A stretch of DNA of 36,806 nt, taken from positions 1 through 36,806 of the forward strand of contig JAFISE010000246.1 in the NCBI GenBank assembly GCA_022560025.1. Direction: 5' to 3'. The translations under genes and the position numbers were made by a program. This DNA is from Stagonosporopsis chrysanthemi (Eukaryota; Ascomycota; Dothideomycetes; Pleosporales; Didymellaceae). The notes under the pieces were generated by a model that had not been told where the DNA came from, searched no databases, and worked only from the letters and a program-made list of their open reading frames with translations. Positions 19,966 through 31,303 of the stretch are shown piece after piece; positions within the stretch are counted from its first letter, which is position 1, and each line of letters starts with the position of its first letter.

Positions 19966-21202
19966 GATCGAAGAAATTGAAGACACTGGTAAGATGACTG
20001 TTGATGACCCGATAGGACAAGACTTATGACCTATTTTATACCGTTATGAGTAGCCCAGGTACGTGCTTTGCCAGCGATCAGTGGAGATCATCCTGCAACT
20101 CCTCTGAAGGGTAGCAAGAATGCAGTCATTCTGTGAGCAATGTCATGGTACATTCCGAAGGACGATGGCATCTTAATGGTGTTTTACTATGACCGTTCAC
20201 AGCGGCCGTACCCAGCGATTTACCCGTCGCATGGCTTTGGGATCCAGAATACGGCCCGAGCCGGGACACGGCACGTCCCTGGAATTTACGCGCCGTGTTC
20301 CAAGATAATTCCTCAGACATGGAACCTAGCCAGCATCTTCGAGCAGGCATCGTAGCAATAAACTCAGAACAAAAGCAATGACTTCTGAGTACTGTTCAAC
20401 TTCTTCACTATATTCTTGAACTGTAAAAAAGACAACCAAAATTATGGATCTACCAGAACTGTGTATCAGCAATGAGAGACTATCAAAGCTTGTTCGCACC
20501 TAACATGCGATTTTCAGCTCCATGCCCATGGACAACATCCCATTAGCTGGCCTTGACAACCATTTGGTTCAAGGACCATTCCTTTATCCCCTGCAGCTCC
20601 ACCAACACGAGAACGCAGGGGCGCTAGAAGTAAATGGGGACCTGTTATTCGAGACAGCCTCACATAGCGCTTCCGTTAACGCCTAAGTAATGGTCACCAG
20701 GTCAAGCTTTGGCCGGCCACGTCGATTGTATGTACTGCGGTTGGAACCGTCATTCAAGCCGTCATTCTCTTCGCCGCAAGGGCTGCCTTTATCAGCTCAA
20801 TTGACTGCTAGCTTGTGAAGGCCCTTACCTTATCGTGTACGCTCTGTAGATCCTGTAATGCTCGCATGTACACGTTTGCGTCAGGGATAACTTTTGAATG
20901 TACTTGCTTGCGAACACCAGAGTGGATCGCCATCTGAAGGAGAGGAGCAAGCCTTACCAGCGGCCACTCACTATTGCATGCTCTTACTCACGCCTCTCCA
21001 AAGGCGGTCGGTTGTAATTTTGGAAAGTGTGTTGTAGTAATGATAATCCTTAAGCTGACACTCGCAATCCACGACCTCTGAACCTCAGCACCTCCGCTTT
21101 GCACCTCCTCTGTTCGAGAGCACTAGCACTGACAACAAAATCAACGCAACAACTGTAGGTATGACATGAACACGTTCATACAGGTTTTTTTCCCATGCGA
21201 GG
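19966..21202. other. Intergenic region
   Basis: This 1.24 kb separates the divergent starts of the secreted helical protein and the decayed lyase. Short frames near 20126-20355 on both strands overlap each other and have no motif. No repeat or RNA gene was recognised. Confidence 0.45.
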
Positions 21203-23120
21203 ATGTCTTCATCAAGTCACTCGGTAACAACAGGTGCCAGCGTCATCGCACGTACCCCTTAGTCTCTGGGCATTAAAGTGATCTTCGGTATCGTTGGCGT
21301 GCCTGTATCGGACGATGCAGAACATGCACTCAGTATCGGCATACGCTTCATCGGGTTCCGGAACGAGCAAGCTGCCAGCTACGCGGCAACGGCATACGGT
21401 TACTTGACAGGCCTCCCGGGCGTTTGTCTGGTTGTTGGCGGTCCTGGGGTTCTACATGCCGTTGCTGGCGTAAGCACCCCAACCTCATTTGCCGTTTGAC
21501 CACTGCATAGACGCAATCATGTGACCAGCGCTCTTGGCTCTTTGGCGGTATTTGGCTTCGAGCGACTGTGATCAGGTTGGCAACGCAAGCGCGAACAAAT
21601 TCCCAATGCTTTTGCTCGGCGGATCCATCGAGACGCACCTAGTAACGAACGGAGGCCTCCAAGAGATGGATTCGATCGTGTTGCTAGCACCGCATACTAA
21701 AGTGGCTTTAAGGCCACCAAACATACACGTGCTGCCATCGATGGTTGCTGTGCGTATCGAGCCTCCTTCTATGGACGGCCTGGCCCGACTTACCTCGACT
21801 TACCTGCTGATATCATTAACGATCCCTTGAGCATGGAAGACACACAGGACATTCCATACGTCTCCAAAGTGTCGGAAGCACCGAAATCGGCTGCAGAGGA
21901 GACGAGATTGAGAAAAGCTGTTCGGTTGATCAAGGACGCAGAAGCGCCCTGATCGTGATCGGAAAGGTGCGGCATATACTCGCGCTGAACAAGCCATCCA
22001 TACAGTCGTCGACTCCACGCACGTTCCCTTTCTCCCTTCTCCCATGGGAAAGGGTATTGTAGCAGACTCGCATCTGCAAAATATATCTTCAGCTCGTAAT
22101 GTAACCATGAAGATTGGTGATGTAGTGTTGATACTAGGTGCGAGACTGAACTGGATCATGCACTATGGCGAGGCACCAAAATGGAATGCCCAGGCAAGGT
22201 TCATACAGTTCGACATGTTGCCCGAAGAAATGGGCCGGGATGCCGCTGACGCAGAGCTGTCCTTACTGGGCGATGTAGACGTCGTCGTGAAGTAGCTGTC
22301 ACGGTCACTTCAAGGCTGGTCCTATCGATCACAGACCGAGTACCTACACAGCCTCGCACAAGCAAAGCAGAAGAACGAGCGCAGCTCCTCTCGAACAGCT
22401 CAAAATTCTGCAAAATCGCTTACCTATGCTCACGCTTTTGACATCAGAACAGCTCTTCACTCACTCTCGCCACCATCGTCCGGCGGCATATGCTATATCG
22501 CTGAAGGGGCCAACACGATGGACATAAGCCGCTCAATCTTTCCCCTCGATCATCCCCGCCTGCGTCTCGACGCGGGCAGCTTCGCAACCATGGGCGTTGG
22601 TCTTCCCTACGCAATAGCGGCATGGGAAGCATACCACACGCCTAACGCCCAAGCCTCGTCTGGCCCAGCGCGGCGCAAAAGAATCGTTGCCATTGAAGGC
22701 AACTCAGCCTTAAGATTTTCTGGGATGGAGATCGAGACTACGGCGAGAATGGGCAGGGATGTGCTCTTCCTCGTCATCAACAATATCGGGATTTACTTTG
22801 GCGACTTAGACTCGGCTGAAAATTTCCAGGCGAAGGAGAAGACGAAGAGGGGGCAGCTGTGCTTGAGGAGCTGGGCGCTCGGGTTCGAGACGAGGTACGA
22901 GAAGTTGGTGGAGGCGTGTGGTGGAAAGGGCTGTTTTGTACGGTCGCCCGAGGAGCTGGAGGAGGGTGTTAAAGAGGGCTTTGAGGCGACGGTACCGGTT
23001 ATTGTCAATGTGGTGATCCAGAGTGGGAAAGTTGAGAAGCTGGTAAGTTTGTTAGAGCTTAGTTCGATACACTCGCTGGCAATAGCAGAGTTTTGGTTGG
23101 CATGTGACTCCGAAAAATAA
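21203..23120 (+). pseudogene. Decayed ThDP-dependent 2-hydroxyacyl-CoA lyase / oxalyl-CoA decarboxylase
   Basis: The translated pieces run collinear with HACL1/oxalyl-CoA decarboxylase. They include TGASVIAR, IFGIVGVPV, FRNEQAASYAATAYGYLTG (with the ThDP-activating Glu), GGPGVLHAVAG, ETHLVTNGG, YGRPGPTYLDLPADI, SPMGKGIV, the DAGSFATMGVGLPYAIAA region and GFSGMEIET-like sequence. It is broken by in-frame stops at 21260-21262 (TAG) and 22293-22295 (TAG, where CAG is expected) and by three apparent one-base losses near 21750, 21949 and 21966. A legitimate intron probably lies at 21470-21575 (GTAAGC...GATCAG), and another may start near 23043. The metal-binding GDS motif reads GNS (VAIEGNSALRFSG), which would cost the Mg2+ ligand. 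The normal enzyme cleaves 2-hydroxyacyl-CoA or oxalyl-CoA, usually in peroxisomes. Two of the losses shorten C or G runs and could be sequencing errors; the stops and GNS could not. Confidence 0.85.
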
Positions 23121-23567
23121 GGTAAGGGCGCCACGGTTGCAGTTTGTTTACTCTGGGACCTAGTCAAGCACAGTCCATACCAGTCGTTTGCCACTCGACG
23201 TGTTGTCTTCTTATCAGCCTAGGGATGATGTGGTTGCAAAGCCTATCCGTGAGCTTGTGCTTGGTAATGGCGTGCTCCAGGTCAGCTGGTCTCGCGTTAC
23301 CTGACTTCAGCCCTTGACTAAATCTGGTCTTGGTGGTGCTGGTGGTGATCAACAAGAAAAGTGATGTCGTTGTAGAAGAACTAAGCCACCTTGCAAGTTC
23401 AAGAAAAAGTCCAAATAACACAAACAGCAGTCGACACTTAATAATGCTTACAGTCGACACACAACCATCACATACGTCATCCTCGAGGCTGATAGCTCCG
23501 AACGCCATATCGTACATGGATTCCCGCATTCAATATTAACAGCAAGCCCCAGCCAGGCCCTTGCAAC

Positions 23568-24065
23568 TCAGCAACGCAGGGCGCAGCCTGGCAAAACGCA
23601 GCCTCTAGCAGCAATCGTCGTCCAAAGCCCGTCGTAAAGAACCAGATAATGCTCAATCCGGCATTCAATGTTGAGACGTTGCACATTCAAGATACTCCAT
23701 GCGGCAGGTTTGCAAAACCCGTCCAACGCAGCCAATATATTGGCTCCATTGACTTCAAGGACCAGAACGGCGCCAGAAGCTTCACCGCATGTCATCGGCA
23801 TGTCTGCAGCGCGCGCACTCCACTTGTCGGGCAACTCGAACCGCGCTTGCACGCGTTCGCGGGGTACGCAGACGCAGGATTGGGCGCTTCCAAAAATGTC
23901 GGTCTGTGTCGCGTTTCCGCAGCCCGGGCGGACCCATACGAAGAAGCTCGTTTCTTTTGGCCAGTCAGATTGACATGCCACCCTTACTAAATCCTCAGTG
24001 CCTGCTACAATTCCTGCAGGATACACTTCAGATTCAGCTTTAGTAGCGTAGAGAAAAGAGAGCAA
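23568..24065 (-). CDS. Doubtful Cys-containing ORF
   Basis: A 165-codon open frame whose only upstream initiator is TTG; the first in-frame ATG is internal (residue about 89). The translation contains several Cys (CQSDW, RPGCGN, SCVCVP, MTCGE) and would fit a small Cys-rich secreted protein. A separate ATG frame just upstream (from about 24082) encodes a short hydrophobic stretch, MYVVFLALFSL. I could not join it in frame with consensus splice sites. The call is hypothetical and may be chance. Confidence 0.22.
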   Translation of the reverse strand: MLSFLYATKAESEVYPAGIVAGTEDLVRVACQSDWPKETSFFVWVRPGCGNATQTDIFGSAQSCVCVPRERVQARFELPDKWSARAADMPMTCGEASGAVLVLEVNGANILAALDGFCKPAAWSILNVQRLNIECRIEHYLVLYDGLWTTIAARGCVLPGCALRC

Positions 24066-24378
24066 GAAACACTACATACATGTCTGCGCAAGAAGATTTG
24101 ATAAATGTATTGTGGGGGCTGTAGCCAACTTGGGAATCTAAGGTCCCCACCAGCGATCGCTCAAAACAAACGAGGTAGGACCCGCCCGCTCAGCCCCCTC
24201 GCCTGCGCTCACGTCACATGATATGAGCACACGTCCCTCTCTCTGCCCCCTCTCTCACCTCGCTCAAGCTCCAAGGTCACCCGATGGTTACTCCTGACGA
24301 CGGCGCTAAGTGCACGGACCCGCAGCAATTCGTACATAGTAGGGCGCCCCCTCGCCCTCGTTTCTCTTCCCTATACTT

Positions 24379-24432
24379 GTACGTTTTCCCCCCACCCACC
24401 CCTACGCACACTTTTCGCTAACAATCTTCCAG
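24379..24432 (+). other. Intron-like segment without an associated ORF
   Basis: GTACGT donor, a pyrimidine-rich middle, GCTAAC branch point and TTCCAG acceptor, 54 nt in all. It follows a CT-rich, promoter-like tract. No long open frame is joined by removing it, so it could mark a 5' UTR intron or a non-coding transcript. This is inference from splice-site consensus only. Confidence 0.3.
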
Positions 24433-25398
24433 ACCTTGTTGGGAGGCGCAGGCTCAAGTATCTGCTTCCTCTACCTTGATCAGCTGCATTGCACAGCGCG
24501 GACTGGTTGGGGTACGGCTTTCCTTCGGGGACGCCGCCGGCGCAATTTTTGCTGGCTTTCTTCGCGTTGCGAGGCTTTTTCATTGATGTCGCTGCCTTGT
24601 GCAGCGCGTTGAGGAAGAGGGACGATGTTGGTGGTTGAGAATTTTGCATGCAACGTGTTTGTGTGCAACGTGTCATGAAGCTTGTGGAATCGAGAACGAC
24701 ATGCACCCCTCAACGCCCTATTGCACCCTCCAGAAAAGAGGCTTCAGAGCCACACTAGAAAGCATCACGAGGTTATTTGTTGCAACGATCTACTGACTCC
24801 CACGGTGCTTGTCTCGCTCTCATTCCATGTCTGGACGTGTGATGCGGCTGCCGCTGCGGATGGCAATTGGTGTAAGTGTTGAGCAAGGCAACGCCTTAAC
24901 CACAGCCCAAATAGCTGCGCTGTTCTCGGCTGCTGGCTCACCAAGACATTTCTGTGAGGCCTCGTGATTGCATGGCTGGGGCAATTGGATGGCTTGTTCC
25001 TTGTTTCTCAGCGTTTTTGATGCGCGCGCGCTCTCTCCACACACACTCCCTCTCGTGCCACACGCCTCAACCGCTTGTTTCGCTCATGCCGAGGCTTCTT
25101 CTGGGCCTGAGTCTTCTTCTCGTGATTGGAGTTACAGGCTATGACAGCTTATCCTTCTGTACGTGTTACAAATACGGCATGACAGAAGCCAGGCTTAGCA
25201 ATGCCCAGGTCAAAGAAAGTAACACATGTTCTATTTTTGCTCAGACAGGGTTATTGCATTCGTTGTAGGTGTTAAGCAATAGCAACTCGCAGCCAACAAA
25301 GGGCTCTGTCCTTCTTGAAAACAATCGCTCGAAATCAACGAGCTCCTCCGTGTAGCTGCTGTTGAGTCAGCCTTAAGCTGTTCGTCTACAGTACTCCA

Positions 25399-28396
25399 TC
25401 AGTAGTCCATCAAGGCCCCTGCCATCCTCCGCTGATACTTCTCAATCACTTCCTGGCACCGTATCACCACGCCCGCAGCCAGCACCCTGATCCGCTCGTC
25501 CTCGTCGCTGCCTGCGCCCAGTCCCTCAAACACCATCTTGACCCACGCCTGCGTCTCCATCAGCTCCTTCCCGTGGTCGGTAGCCAGCCGCTCCTTATTC
25601 TCGTTCGTCTCGAGCAGCATCAAGAACCCGAACAACAGCGCGCCGAGGACGGCTTTATCGCTACTTGCCAGCCCGCGTACGGACAGCAGCAGATCCCAGT
25701 ACTCGCGCGTCATCTGCGGCAGTGAAAGCGTGTTTGGCCCGGATGCGTGCAGCAGTAGCGACAGCGTCTGCAGAAACGGCGGGAGGAGATGGGTAGACGC
25801 GTAGATGGAGTCGCTGCTCGATCGGATCTGCAGCCACCAGCGGCCGGTCAGAGGGAAGAAGAAATTGTCTGCGACGATTTGCGCGAGCGCGTTGGGGATG
25901 GGCTTCTTGCGCGCGGCTTCTACTTCCATGCGCGAGCTGAAGGTGCGCACTTTGAGCACGTTGGGGCCGCTGAGTGTGTCTGCGGCTTGGGAGGCGAGTG
26001 GTGAGAGCATGGCACGCGCCATGCTGCTTGTAAGTTTTGCGACAGGGCTCGCGGTTTTTTCTTCGGTGTACATCTTGTGCAGCTGCGGGGGAAGCTGTTT
26101 GCTGGGGAATGATGGTGCCGCTGGGATGAGGTCGTCTGTCGATGCGTCCTTCATGCCAGCGAGCTCTCGCGCTCCAAGACCGAGCGTCGTGAGCATCGCG
26201 ATACGTTGCGTGAGACTGTAGTCGCCTGAGAAGAATGATCGTGCAAACCACTGTGCCATTTGCGCTGGTTTTGTTAGTAGCACGGCAATCAATGCTTGCT
26301 GTCTTTGCTGTGCAAATGACTCCAGCTCCAATCCGTTCTGCAGACCAGTCAAAATAGTGGCAAGCTCCTCGAGATGATCCACGACCTCGGTGCCGAAGTT
26401 AGCTTTGCGTCGTATCAATGACGCAGCGGTAGCCAGAGCGAGCTCGTGACGATCATAATTCTCCTGATCTCGAAGACCAGCGACAAGATCTCTGATGTAC
26501 ACGGGCGCGGTTTGTTTGTTTCGGTTGATGGCTGTAGGATCCTCGTCTTCATCCTCCGGATCCGAGTCCGGCTTGCTGTAAGCAACCAGATCTGCATCCT
26601 CATCCTCATCCTCGGACTCAGAAAGGACTTCGATGACACGTGGGCCTTGTAATGCTGTGACCGCTGGGTTGCTCGTGACCTTTTTTGCCGACTCCGGCCT
26701 CGGCTTGACCGTCGAGGGCAGCGAAGGTGTCGCAGCATTTTGCTTCTTCAGAAGGTCTGAGATACTTCCGATTCTGTCATCAACCTTTGTAAGATGTTGG
26801 TACCACTTACCTTCAACTGCCTCGCTTCCCTCCAGCTCAATCTTCAGCTGCAGCTCAGGCTTGTCAACTATCTTCGATAGCGCAGATCCAACTGCGATAC
26901 CCAAAAACCGGGCTCGAGGAGACGCTGCACCGATACGATTTGACATTCCGTTGACGTGATATGTCGACTTTGCCATCATGATCACGAACATTGGCTGTGT
27001 TCGCTGCACATAACTGCAGCATAAAGCCAATATTTGTGCGAAAGCTGGCAAAGGTTAACTCGAGTTTGCGCTTATGGTGTGAAGCTACTGACCTTCTTGC
27101 TGCAGGACAGGTGTATGTTTGATAAAGACAGAGTCTCCGAAGGTCTTGATACAGTTCTCGAACAGCGTCTGGAGCTTGTCTGTGCGATGTCAGTACAGGA
27201 TTGGCAGATTGAAGTATCATCACAAACCCTCATCCTGGGCCAAAGCGGCGACGACAGCACGACGGGTCGCAAGAGAGTCGTCCAATGCAGGTATGGCTGA
27301 ACGCGTAAGGGAGGCTACAATGTAGTCCTTCAGTGTGTCGTTATGCTGGATGAACCTGCTCAGCAGACATGCTGCGCCAGATACTTCAGATGACTGCCTG
27401 ATAGCCTCGTCCTCTTTGCTGACCAGCTCCGACTGAAAGAACCGCTTTCTGATATATGTAATAACAGCACTCAACCATTTCTTCTGTTCGAACGCCTTCA
27501 GTCGACCCACCATGTTTACAACTTGGTCCACCATGTCCTGCTCAATAGCAAGGTCGAGGACAGTAGCAATGAGGCGGTCTCGTTTCGAAATTAGCTTGAC
27601 AAGAGCAAATCAGGTAGAGGATCTCACCAGTATATCCTAGGCTCAGTGCTTTTGAGCTTAGCTCAGTCAGAGCTGCATTGCACGTCTCGCTACTATTGCG
27701 AATAGCCAACATGTCGATGATATTGCGGGCCAGCCAGTCTGCATAATCACTACCGCTAGAGGTTGGGCGTTCAGCCCCTTTCTCTTTTAGAACATCTTCG
27801 GCCTCAGCTCTGACTGACAGCACGCGGCCAGACACCACTTGCGCGAGATACTCTTTCCAGATTAACTTCTTCTGAATTTCGCTTTTGCCGAAGTCTTGGA
27901 TCTCTTGCCAGACGCATAGCGATACGTCATCCCCGCGCAGCACCACGTCGAGCACACTTAACGTATCTTCAATGAAGTCCGATACATCCTGTGTACTGCC
28001 CGTGGCTTTCTTATGTCGACCGTCCGCGATGAGCGAGCGCAGTCTGGTAAGCAGATGTCCGAGTCCGGTAGGATTGCGGAGTATGGATGCAAGTGCGTGT
28101 ACATCTTTAGATCTATGTTTGAGGGTTCTCCAATAGTTTGGTGTTGTGTTGTTCACGAGCTCGTGTGCTATGCTTGCGTAGACTGGGTCTGAGAGGACAA
28201 GGCTGACGTCTGGACTGTTCAGAAACCCGAGAACTTTGGTTACAGACTCATAGCTTGGTTGGTTCTTCAGCGCCTTGAGCGCTGTTGGCGCCGAGTCGAC
28301 TGTCACTGCGTTTTGAATGCTTACGCCCTGGATCTTATCGATTTTCGGCTTGGATTCAATCTTCTTGGTCGAAACCACAGTAAGAAAGTCTGCCAT
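25399..28396 (-). CDS. tel2: Telomere length regulation protein Tel2 (TTT complex)
   Basis: Four-exon model complement(join(25399..27044,27093..27179,27228..27578,27628..28396)), 950 aa. The introns are 48, 48 and 49 bp with GT..AG ends; the exon lengths give an exact frame. Tel2 with Tti1 and Tti2 forms the HSP90 co-chaperone that matures PIKK kinases (ATM/Tel1, ATR, TOR). An N-terminal alpha-solenoid leads to the segment VQRTQPMFVIMMAKSTYHVN and SPRARFLGIAVGSALS (about 415-460). An acidic linker (SESEDEDED) follows at about 543-572. The conserved Telomere_reg-2 domain at about 575-720 includes VYIRDLVAGLRD and FFSGDYSLTQRIAMLTTLGLGARELAG. A 54-nt in-frame stretch at 26757-26810 has strong splice-like ends and could be spliced out. 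It shares a 390 bp promoter with UBA3. Confidence 0.88.
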
Positions 28397-28786
28397 TACG
28401 GATGTGTGTTCAGCAGCCTTTGCATCTTGGGGCCGTCAGGAAATACATCATCGTCATGACTTCGTTCTCTCGACTCACGCGTGGTGCATTGATGATGGAG
28501 CTGACTTGTGTGCTCATCAACCCGATTTCATCAGCTCGTTTTCGCCATCGGGATCCCTGGCTTCGAGAAGTGCCACACACTGCCGACAGTTTCGAAAATA
28601 CTTCAGAACTTTTGAATGACCAAATGAGCGTCTTCCAGCTCGTACATGTTTGCCTTCGGCAATTCTTGCCCCGATCCTGCTAGGCTCTTGGCAGTGCGCT
28701 AAACTCCATCTAACACCGACGCCTACTTACATCGTCCGCTTGCTCGACTTTGACCACTTCACTCTTTTCGTTGAATATTCTGCAAC
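28397..28786. promoter_or_regulatory. Bidirectional promoter between TEL2 and UBA3
   Basis: This 390 bp lies between divergent ATGs at 28396 and 28787. Both genes are housekeeping, so a shared promoter is likely. No convincing TATA box was identified. Open frames here run into both genes and have no features of their own. Confidence 0.55.
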
Positions 28787-30306
28787 ATGTCGGTCGAAGT
28801 TCAGAATCCGGTGTCCGGCACAGCAAGTAGTCCTCGTGCACGGTGGTAAGTCTACAATTCGATGCGCCTTCAGATCGCTGACGTGACGTGATTCAGGAAG
28901 TACCTAGACAACATCTTGACCAGAAGCGGACCTTTTACAGACCCTGATGCATTCCAGCCAGGCGAAACAGTCATTGAGAGTTTGAGCAGGGCCAAAGTAC
29001 TGTGTGTAGCAAGAACTCACATGTTATGTAATTTGAGAGCTAACGTTGTCTAGAGTCATGTGAGTCTGCTCTTTGACAAGACGAACCTTCTCTAACATAC
29101 GACTAGTGGAGCCGGCGGTCTTGGATGTGAGATTCTCAAAAACCTTGCGCTTTCTGGCTTCAAGGATATCCACGTGATCGACATGGATACTATCGACGTC
29201 AGCAATCTGAACCGACAATTCCTCTTCCGTCAGGCAGATGTCGGCAGCTTCAAGGCCGAGGTTGCGGCTCGCTTTGTTGAGAAGCGCGTCAAAGGTGTGA
29301 AGATAACACCTTACTGCGGCAAGATTCAAGACAAGGACGAAGCGTACTATATGCAATTCGCCATGATCGTATGCGGACTGGACAGCATCGAGGCGCGCAG
29401 GTGGATCAACGCAACGCTTGTCGGTATGGTTGACGAGAACGACCCAGACTCGCTGAAGCCGTTAGTAGACGGCGGTACTGAAGGATTCAAGGGCCAGGCG
29501 AGGGTTATCCTACCGACAATGACCAGCTGTATCGAGTGTCAGCTCGACATGCATGCCCCGCGTGCTGCTGTCCCTCTCTGTACACTTGCCACCATCCCAC
29601 GCCAGCCACAGCACTGCATCGAGTGGGCACATATCATCGCGTGGGAGGAGGAGCGTAAAGACATTACTCTCGATAACGACGACCCGGAGCACATCACCTG
29701 GCTGTACCAGAAGGCTCTCAAGCGCGCTCAAGAGTTCAACATTGAAGGCGTGACGTACTCGATGACCCAGGGCGTGGTCAAGAACATCATTCCAGCTATT
29801 GCATCGACGAACGCGATTGTTGCTGCAAGCTGCTGCAACGAGGCGTTCAAGATTGCGACAAACACCAACCCTTTCTTGGGCTTCCCGGAGACAGACAACT
29901 ACATGATGTACACGGGTGACGACAGCGTATACACATACACATTCGAACACCAAAAGAAGGACGACTGTCCTGTTTGCGGTGCTGGCAACATTGCGCGACC
30001 TCTGCCCATCAACCCTAACTTCACGCTGCAGGAGTTTATCGATGGCCTAGCAGAGAGGCCTGAAGCGTGAGTCTTGGGTGTTACTTGGTTCGAGGAATAC
30101 AACTAACAATTTTTAGTCAGCTCAAGAAGCCCTCGATTCGAACTGGCGAGAAGTCGCTGTACATGCAGATGGCAGGCCTCGAGGAGCAGACCCGTCACAA
30201 TCTTGAGAAGAAGCTGAGCGATCTGATCGAGGATGGTGAGGAGATTCTCATCACGGACAAGTCGTTCCCAACGCAGTTCAAGTATAAGGTGGTGTACCAG
30301 AAGTAG
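28787..30306 (+). CDS. uba3: NEDD8-activating enzyme E1 catalytic subunit
   Basis: Five-exon model join(28787..28845,28897..29001,29054..29059,29107..30066,30117..30306), 439 aa, with introns of 51, 52, 47 and 50 bp. Exon 3 is a 6-nt microexon (AGTCAT) needed to rebuild KVLVIGAGGLG. With Ula1/APP-BP1 the protein adenylates NEDD8 and carries it as a thioester for cullin modification. Visible features are the nucleotide loop GAGGLG (58-63), DMDTID, NLNRQFLFR, Zn-type SCIEC (198-201) and CPVC near 390, and the catalytic Cys215 in PLCTLATIPRQPQHCIEW. The C-terminal ubiquitin-fold domain follows from about residue 350, ending in KVVYQK. The length is normal for the family. The 3' end faces TVP23 239 bp away. 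Confidence 0.96.
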
Positions 30307-30545
30307 GCTGTTAGTAACCTTTCTTCTCGGCCTGTTCGAGCTTGACTCGGAAGAGGTACTGATGGAGCACACATAACGCAGCGCAACACCTTGAGGAGTA
30401 TTCAGCGTCAACACGCTCATTGTAACGCCGAACACGGCGGCAATCCACAAGATATCTGTTCATGATGCTTTATGTCCCATAACTCCATGCGCCATGCATA
30501 CTCGTCCGACGCTCGTCTCTGCCATTGTAAACCAAACCCGCCTGC

Positions 30546-31303
30546 TCATCGCCTGAACAACCCCCCAATAACCCCACCCGCGATATTCCTCGCCAGGCCC
30601 GATCCATAGAGTGCATTCGATGCAAACCCGCTCGCGTGGCCAAACTTGTCGCACCTCGAGAAGGCAAGGGTATTCGTAATGGTCAAGACCAGGGCAATCA
30701 CTATGCTCATTAGCACAACTCCACACGCACCAGCACGCCAAAACTCACCAACAAGCGTCAGCCAGATAAACTCCAGCCGCACCAGCGCCAGCACAGCCAG
30801 CAGCACCCACAGCACGGGCTGCGCATACAGCGCAATCCAGAAAAACCGCTTGTCCGTCGCGTTGACGTCGCGCGTCTCCGGGTCCGCGCTCTCAAACACC
30901 CAGCGCCCGTCGCCCGTCGCGCTGTCGACCTCATTCCACCACCGCAGCCCCACGAGCCGCCGGCCGGCGATGTTCTTGAGGTAGTAGAAGTCCATGGCCA
31001 GCAGCAGCATGGTGATGATGAAGATGAGCACGAAGTTGGAGGAGAGCAGTTGCAGGCCGAGGATGTAGACGAGGAGGGAGGCTGGGGGCAAGCATTAGCT
31101 GGGAGTCTGAGTCTGGGTCTGGGTCTGGGTCTGGGTCTGAGAGAGGGTGGTGGATGGGGCGTGGGCGTGGATTGGGGCAGCGAGGGATGCGGCTTGCTTC
31201 ACGTACAGATGCGGAAGAACAGGAAGGTGAGCAGGGTGATGGGGTGGCTGCTGAGTCTCCAGCTCAGCGCGCCGGGCGCGGGAGTCTGCTGGGCGGTCTC
31301 CAT
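30546..31303 (-). CDS. tvp23: Golgi membrane protein Tvp23 (DUF846)
   Basis: Two-exon model complement(join(30546..31081,31207..31303)), 210 aa. The 125 bp intron is longer than others here and contains a hexanucleotide repeat. The family works in late-Golgi/endosome membrane traffic. Four hydrophobic segments are visible: LLVYILGLQLLSSNF, FIITMLLLAMDFYY, FFWIALYAQPVLWVLLAVLAL and GVVLMSIVIALVLTITNTLAF. The family signature KNIAGRRLVGLRWWNEVD lies near 75-92, followed by WVFES and ATDKRFFW. It is close to yeast Tvp23 in length and order. The ATG at 31303 is in good context, and the exon 1 translation runs SSHPITLLTFLFFRI into the first membrane segment. Confidence 0.93.
31105..31140 (+). repeat. 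Hexanucleotide microsatellite in the TVP23 intron
   Basis: Six tandem copies of GTCTG(G/A), 36 bp, inside the intron of TVP23. It is likely polymorphic and explains the intron's extra length. Confidence 0.85.

Larger units (their letters stand above)
23121..25398. other. Gene-poor region
   Basis: This 2.3 kb lies between the decayed lyase and the 3' end of TEL2. It contains the weak candidate frame at 23568-24065 and the intron-like segment at 24379-24432 (both listed separately). A CT-rich tract (24230-24260, CCCTCTCTCTGCCCCCTCTC) looks like a fungal promoter. No tRNA, rRNA or transposon was recognised. Confidence 0.45.

Noticed and set aside
12357..23120. Secondary-metabolite or degradation gene cluster
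   Set aside because: The GH43, peroxygenase, helical protein and decayed lyase share no pathway logic, and no synthase, transporter or regulator is present.
30080..30100. tRNA B-box-like GGTTCGAGG
   Set aside because: It lies within a UBA3 intron, with no A-box or cloverleaf around it.
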